A program made the position numbers and the translations under genes. This document shows positions 13,828-16,881 of a stretch of 16,881 nucleotides of DNA, piece after piece. The stretch's first letter is position 1; each line of letters opens with the position of its first letter. The stretch is from Chloroflexota bacterium. Its GTDB lineage: Bacteria; Chloroflexota; Dehalococcoidia; DSTF01; JACRBR01. Below the pieces are notes generated by a model, which was not told the DNA's origin, ran no database searches, and saw only the letters and a list, made by a program, of their open reading frames with translations. The stretch covers positions 1 through 16,881 of the forward strand of contig JACRBR010000073.1 of the NCBI GenBank assembly GCA_016213125.1, read 5' to 3'.

Positions 13828-15051
13828 TTAATCCAGGCTCTCTGGATTCGAGCGCGTCCGCGCGTGAACGAACGAACCAGCGAGCAACGTGGCACCACCC
13901 AGCGCCAGTGCCAGCCCGATCCACGGTGATGGGGCACCCGCCGACGCTCCCTTTCCGCCTGTCCCCGTATCCGGTGCCTGGATTGCTCCAAGATTGCCGG
14001 CGGATGGTGCGGTCGGCGGTGGGGGTGCTGTGGTCGGCGGGATTGGCGTCGCGGTGACAGGCGCCGACGTCGCGGCGGGCGTCGGTGTGTGAGTTTTCGC
14101 CGGCCCGCTCGTGGCTGTCGCTCCCCCAGGCGCTCCGCAGCTCGTGTATACCGCGACGTCGCGGCCGTTGCCGAGTTCCGTGCCGCTCGAGAACACGGAC
14201 GCAGACGACCCGTTGCCCGCAACGCGCACGATCGATCCGGGGAAGGATTCATTGGAAACGAAGTAGTCACCGTTGGATGCTCGCGCCACGCCCTGAGGCT
14301 CATCCAAGGGTGAGCCGCTGTAGATCGTGGTAAGCGTGACACCGTCATTCGTCAGGCGCAGGAGAGCCGGAGTCACTTCATCGACGATCACGAACGACGT
14401 GTCAGCATCTACGATGACGGCCTCCAGACCGTCGTTGTTCACGAGGTCTCCATTGCCGAGAGGCGTGATGGATGATCCGTTTGATGACACCCGGTACGCG
14501 ATGCCGGGGTTGCTCGGAAATTCGTCGGCCACCACGATGTTCCCAGAGCCATCGATATCCAGCCCTTCCAGCTCATCGGCGTTCGTCGTTACGTCGACAT
14601 CGACGATCATCGAGACCGCGCCCGCAGGCGTCACGCGAAACAGTGCGCTGTCAAAGTTCGTTAGGACGATGTAGTCCCCGCCGCCGTCAACCGCAACGTC
14701 ATGAACATTGGACGACTCCGTGCCCGTGATCGTGGCGACCTCGGTCACCGACAGGTCGGTGCATGACACACGGAAAATCTTGTTGCTGCCTATGTCTGCC
14801 GCGATCAGGTTGCCTGCCCCGTCGATCGCAACGTCTTCGATCGAAGACAATGAACCGCCCGATACAAGGACTTCCGGGGTGCCTCCCGCCGCCGGGACCC
14901 GGGCGATTGAGTTCGACCCCGTCGCGACGACCAGGTCTCCACTTTGAAGCAGCGAAGCACCACCACTTGCCGGCTGCGCCTGCAACATGGCCAAACCCAC
15001 CCCCGCAAGCAGCGCCATGCCTCCCACGAGACGAACGAGATTCCTTCTCAT
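13828..15051 (-). CDS. Secreted six-bladed beta-propeller with Pro/Thr linker and APDTG sorting-like tail
   Basis: 407 residues from the ATG at 15051, with GGGGGA about 5 nt upstream. A signal peptide covers about 1-25 (MRRN basic start, hydrophobic 5-22). Residues 38-302 are about six NHL/SMP30-like blades of 40-48 residues, each with a core such as IEDVAIDGAGNLIAAD (71-86), LEGLDIDGSGNIVVAD (161-176) and PQGVARASNGDYFVSN (252-267). Residues 311-350 form a Pro/Thr/Ala-rich stalk (TPTPAA, TAPPPPTAP). The C-terminus has APDTG (359-363), a Gly-rich stretch, one membrane helix (377-395) and a basic tail (HARTR), the layout of a sortase or similar cell-surface anchor. The role is probably ligand binding or adhesion at the surface. 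No enzyme residues are evident. No sortase gene lies in the window. Confidence 0.85.
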   Translation of the reverse strand: MRRNLVRLVGGMALLAGVGLAMLQAQPASGGASLLQSGDLVVATGSNSIARVPAAGGTPEVLVSGGSLSSIEDVAIDGAGNLIAADIGSNKIFRVSCTDLSVTEVATITGTESSNVHDVAVDGGGDYIVLTNFDSALFRVTPAGAVSMIVDVDVTTNADELEGLDIDGSGNIVVADEFPSNPGIAYRVSSNGSSITPLGNGDLVNNDGLEAVIVDADTSFVIVDEVTPALLRLTNDGVTLTTIYSGSPLDEPQGVARASNGDYFVSNESFPGSIVRVAGNGSSASVFSSGTELGNGRDVAVYTSCGAPGGATATSGPAKTHTPTPAATSAPVTATPIPPTTAPPPPTAPSAGNLGAIQAPDTGTGGKGASAGAPSPWIGLALALGGATLLAGSFVHARTRSNPESLD

Positions 15052-15161
15052 GACTTTCCCCCATTCATTTGCTCCGCACCGCCTTCCATTCGTGGTGCAG
15101 GCTCAATAGTATCCGACTCTGCGGACATTTTCGATCTGTGTCTTCCGGGGCTTGGGCGGCG

Positions 15162-16055
15162 CTATCCGTCGGCGCGCGTGTACGCACCGGATTCAGCGTC
15201 GAACATCACCCAGGCGCTGCGCTCGGCCGTGTTCTGGCCGCGCGGGTCGAGCTCAGTCCGCAGGATGTGCAGCTCCTCCTCGGTCGGGGAGTCCAACGTC
15301 GCGACCTGATCCCCAACCACGGGCGGATATTCGCACTCCGCCAGCACCTGGTCGACGGTCACCCACGGCGCGATGGCCACGAGCCGTAGCTTGCGGTTGT
15401 CGGTGTAGTCGTACATCGCCCAGGGCGTCACGACGCGGTACGGGCCCGTGTCGGGGGGCAGCCCCACACGCTCGCGGGCGCCCTCTGTGCCGTCGAGGAA
15501 GCCGGGCGACGAGATGAAGTCCACCCGCTCGACGAACTTGCGCTTCTCCTGGTCCGTCATCAGGATGGTCCGCCAGCACAGTGCCGCGATCGAGTCCGCG
15601 CCGCCGGGGCCGCCGAAGCGCCGCGCCCCCGCCCCGTACGGGCCGATTGCCGTCGAGTTGATGTTCCCGTGCTGGTCGACCTGCAGCGTGTTGAGCAGGC
15701 CGTAGTCCATCAGGCCGAGCTGCGCGTGGTTTCCCGCCGTGTTCATCGTGCCCCACGCCAGCGCCCGGTAGCCCGCACGCGAGGACACCATCGTCATCAC
15801 CGGCTCGAAGGGCAGCATCGGCTCGGGCGCGATAACGCCGTCCTCGGTTATGTACTGCGCACCGCGCGCGTAGAGCTTGATGGCGAGCAGCACGGCGTAC
15901 ATCGGCGAGCCGCCGCCGGCGACCCAGTACGTCTTCCCGTCCTCCACCATCCGAGCGACGGTGCAGATCTGCATCTCCCGCTCGTTGAACGAGGATGCCT
16001 TCGTGCCGATACCCGCGCGGATGTCCAGGTTGACCGTCATGCCATCACCAGCCAT
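15162..16055 (-). CDS. CoA-transferase family I, beta subunit (GctB/IpdB-like)
   Basis: 297 residues. Family I CoA-transferases move CoA between carboxylic acids through a glutamyl thioester on the beta subunit; IpdB-type relatives instead act as hydrolases in steroid ring opening. Recognisable segments: EMQICTVARMVEDGKTYWVAGGGSP (27-51), GAQYITEDGVIAPEP (65-79), where E71 sits in the position of the family's catalytic Glu, then GYGLLNTLQVDQHGNINSTAIG-like blocks near 118-138 and GPGGADSIA (148-156). The ATG at 16055 has a weak ribosome site; ATG at 16040 (GGTGAT just upstream) is an alternative. The alpha subunit is encoded two genes upstream at 16630, with a DinB gene between, an unusual arrangement. 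The specific acid substrate is not determined. Confidence 0.88.
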   Translation of the reverse strand: MAGDGMTVNLDIRAGIGTKASSFNEREMQICTVARMVEDGKTYWVAGGGSPMYAVLLAIKLYARGAQYITEDGVIAPEPMLPFEPVMTMVSSRAGYRALAWGTMNTAGNHAQLGLMDYGLLNTLQVDQHGNINSTAIGPYGAGARRFGGPGGADSIAALCWRTILMTDQEKRKFVERVDFISSPGFLDGTEGARERVGLPPDTGPYRVVTPWAMYDYTDNRKLRLVAIAPWVTVDQVLAECEYPPVVGDQVATLDSPTEEELHILRTELDPRGQNTAERSAWVMFDAESGAYTRADG

Positions 16056-16090
16056 GCGTCTCTAGCCCCGAACGGACTCATCACCAACGA

Positions 16091-16591
16091 CTATCCGACG
16101 ATGTCCTTCGTGTGTTGTTCCACATGGCGCACGGCCACGAACTCCAGCACCTGCGCCAGCGTCCCCTGCGCGCCACCGGCCGAGCGCGTGGGCTGCGACA
16201 GCAGTTCTTCGCTGCAGGACTCGACCGCAGCGATGGTCCCAGCGCGGTTCTCCTTGAACTCAAGCAGCAACTCCGCGACGGACTTTTCGGCGCGCCGCGC
16301 GACCTGCCGGGCGTTGTAGTCGTCGATCGGGTTGCCGCCCGACGGTGCCGGCGCCTGCGGCTCGCGATCAGGCCGGGCCGTGGCACGCGGCTGGTGCGCG
16401 CTCTCGACGAGGCGTTTGTAGGTCCACTCGATGCTGGCGACGTGCGCGAGTATCTCGCGAGCGTTCCACCCGCCCTCGTACCGCCCGCGCTCCAGCGAGT
16501 CCGGGTCCAGAGCCGCTACTTGCTTCACGAGGCCGTCACCGGTCGCCTTCAGCGCCGCGATCAGCTCTTTCTTTGTCGGTCCCTCTGCCAA
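16091..16591 (-). CDS. DinB-family protein, between CoA-transferase subunit genes
   Basis: 166 residues from a TTG start at 16591; AGGGG lies about 6 nt upstream, and no ATG gives a complete first helix. The bundle is recognised by GGWNAREILAHVASIEWTY (40-58, H50) and EFVAVRHVEQHTKDI (150-164, H156 and H160), giving a three-His metal site as in DinB/YfiT proteins. Residues 66-88 are a Pro/Arg-rich, probably flexible insert. The possible activity is a thiol or metal-dependent transfer, substrate unknown. It lies 35 bp before the CoA-transferase beta gene and about 40 bp after the alpha gene, all on the - strand, so one transcript is likely. Confidence 0.85.
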   Translation of the reverse strand: MAEGPTKKELIAALKATGDGLVKQVAALDPDSLERGRYEGGWNAREILAHVASIEWTYKRLVESAHQPRATARPDREPQAPAPSGGNPIDDYNARQVARRAEKSVAELLLEFKENRAGTIAAVESCSEELLSQPTRSAGGAQGTLAQVLEFVAVRHVEQHTKDIVG

Positions 16592-16629
16592 TACGTACCC
16601 CTAGTCCCTAGTGCTGTGACCTCTAGCGC

Positions 16630-16881
16630 CTACGCCCGGTAGCCATCCGTGATCGTCTCATTTTCGCGCAGCTTGTTCAACCGGTCTTGACCGATCAGCT
16701 TCTCGAACATCTGACCGTCGTCGGTGAACGGCGTCACGTACTTCTCGACGTACGGTCCGACGCGGTCCGCCGCGATGGCGCCGAATGTCTCGATCACTGC
16801 GGCCGTGTCGCTGCCATAATAGCCGCCGCAGTTGCCTGGCCACGCCCCGAACGGCGCGTGCACGACCGCATCGACGGCGTA
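16630..16881 (-). CDS. CoA-transferase family I, alpha subunit (IpdA/GctA-like), C-terminal part
   Basis: Partial: the frame is open through the right edge of the window, which cuts the gene. About 83 C-terminal residues are visible. The segment VHAPFGAWPGNCGGYYGSD matches the C-terminal region of IpdA/GctA-like alpha subunits (GAWP followed by GYY.SD), then a helical region DRVGPYVEKYV, then QMFEKLIGQDRLNKL, ending in DGYRA. It should pair with the beta subunit at 15162 to form a CoA-transferase or hydrolase. The missing N-terminal two thirds would be needed to confirm. Confidence 0.8.
   Translation of the reverse strand, partial: YAVDAVVHAPFGAWPGNCGGYYGSDTAAVIETFGAIAADRVGPYVEKYVTPFTDDGQMFEKLIGQDRLNKLRENETITDGYRA

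Noticed and set aside
13801..13850. A GATTCGAAC stretch resembling a tRNA T-arm, possible tRNA fragment or attachment site
   Set aside because: The flanking stem does not pair (GGCAG against CACCT), no anticodon or acceptor arms can be drawn, and part of it codes for the propeller C-terminus.

Overview
The window is GC-rich, densely coded bacterial chromosome with no mobile element, rRNA, tRNA or CRISPR array that I can see. The gene content suggests a Chloroflexota-type bacterium, possibly Dehalococcoidia, from an environmental genome: a luciferase-like flavin oxidoreductase, a DUF362 protein, DinB proteins, a mixed/PPi-type phosphofructokinase, a secreted beta-propeller with a Pro/Thr-rich linker and an APDTG tail, and CoA-transferase subunits. 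That placement is an inference from gene families, not a sequence match.

Layout, left to right. (1) 39-1563: a small GIY-YIG-like protein and a zinc alcohol dehydrogenase on the + strand. (2) 1564-2022: a 459-bp gene-free stretch between convergent genes, holding a 7-bp tandem repeat, a degenerate 17/18-bp array and two palindromes that share the foot CGTACGG. (3) 2023-6110: a Cys-rich PAS-LuxR regulator (-) diverging from a + strand cluster: ferritin-like diiron oxygenase, SCP2-like carrier, 2[4Fe-4S] ferredoxin and a luciferase-like flavin monooxygenase. This is the most system-like part of the window. (4) 6155-9187: a small conserved-looking hypothetical (-), then purU, a NIPSNAP-like protein and a PPi-type phosphofructokinase (+). 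(5) 9204-12369: a - strand run of DUF362 protein, an alpha/beta hydrolase broken by an in-frame TGA, and a FAD-dependent reductase. (6) 12561-13238: a half-length FGGY kinase (+). (7) 13248-16881: - strand genes for a DinB protein, a secreted six-bladed propeller with a sorting-signal-like tail, and a CoA-transferase whose alpha (cut by the window edge) and beta subunit genes are separated by a second DinB gene.

How the genes may work together: region 3 could be a redox cassette in which the ferredoxin reduces the diiron enzyme, the SCP2 protein presents a lipid-like substrate and the flavin enzyme performs a further oxidation, all possibly under the divergent redox-sensing-like regulator. 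The alcohol dehydrogenase and CoA-transferase fit fatty or polycyclic acid catabolism, but nothing ties them to the cassette directly. Two genes look degraded (hydrolase and FGGY kinase), so parts of regions 5-6 seem to be under relaxed selection.
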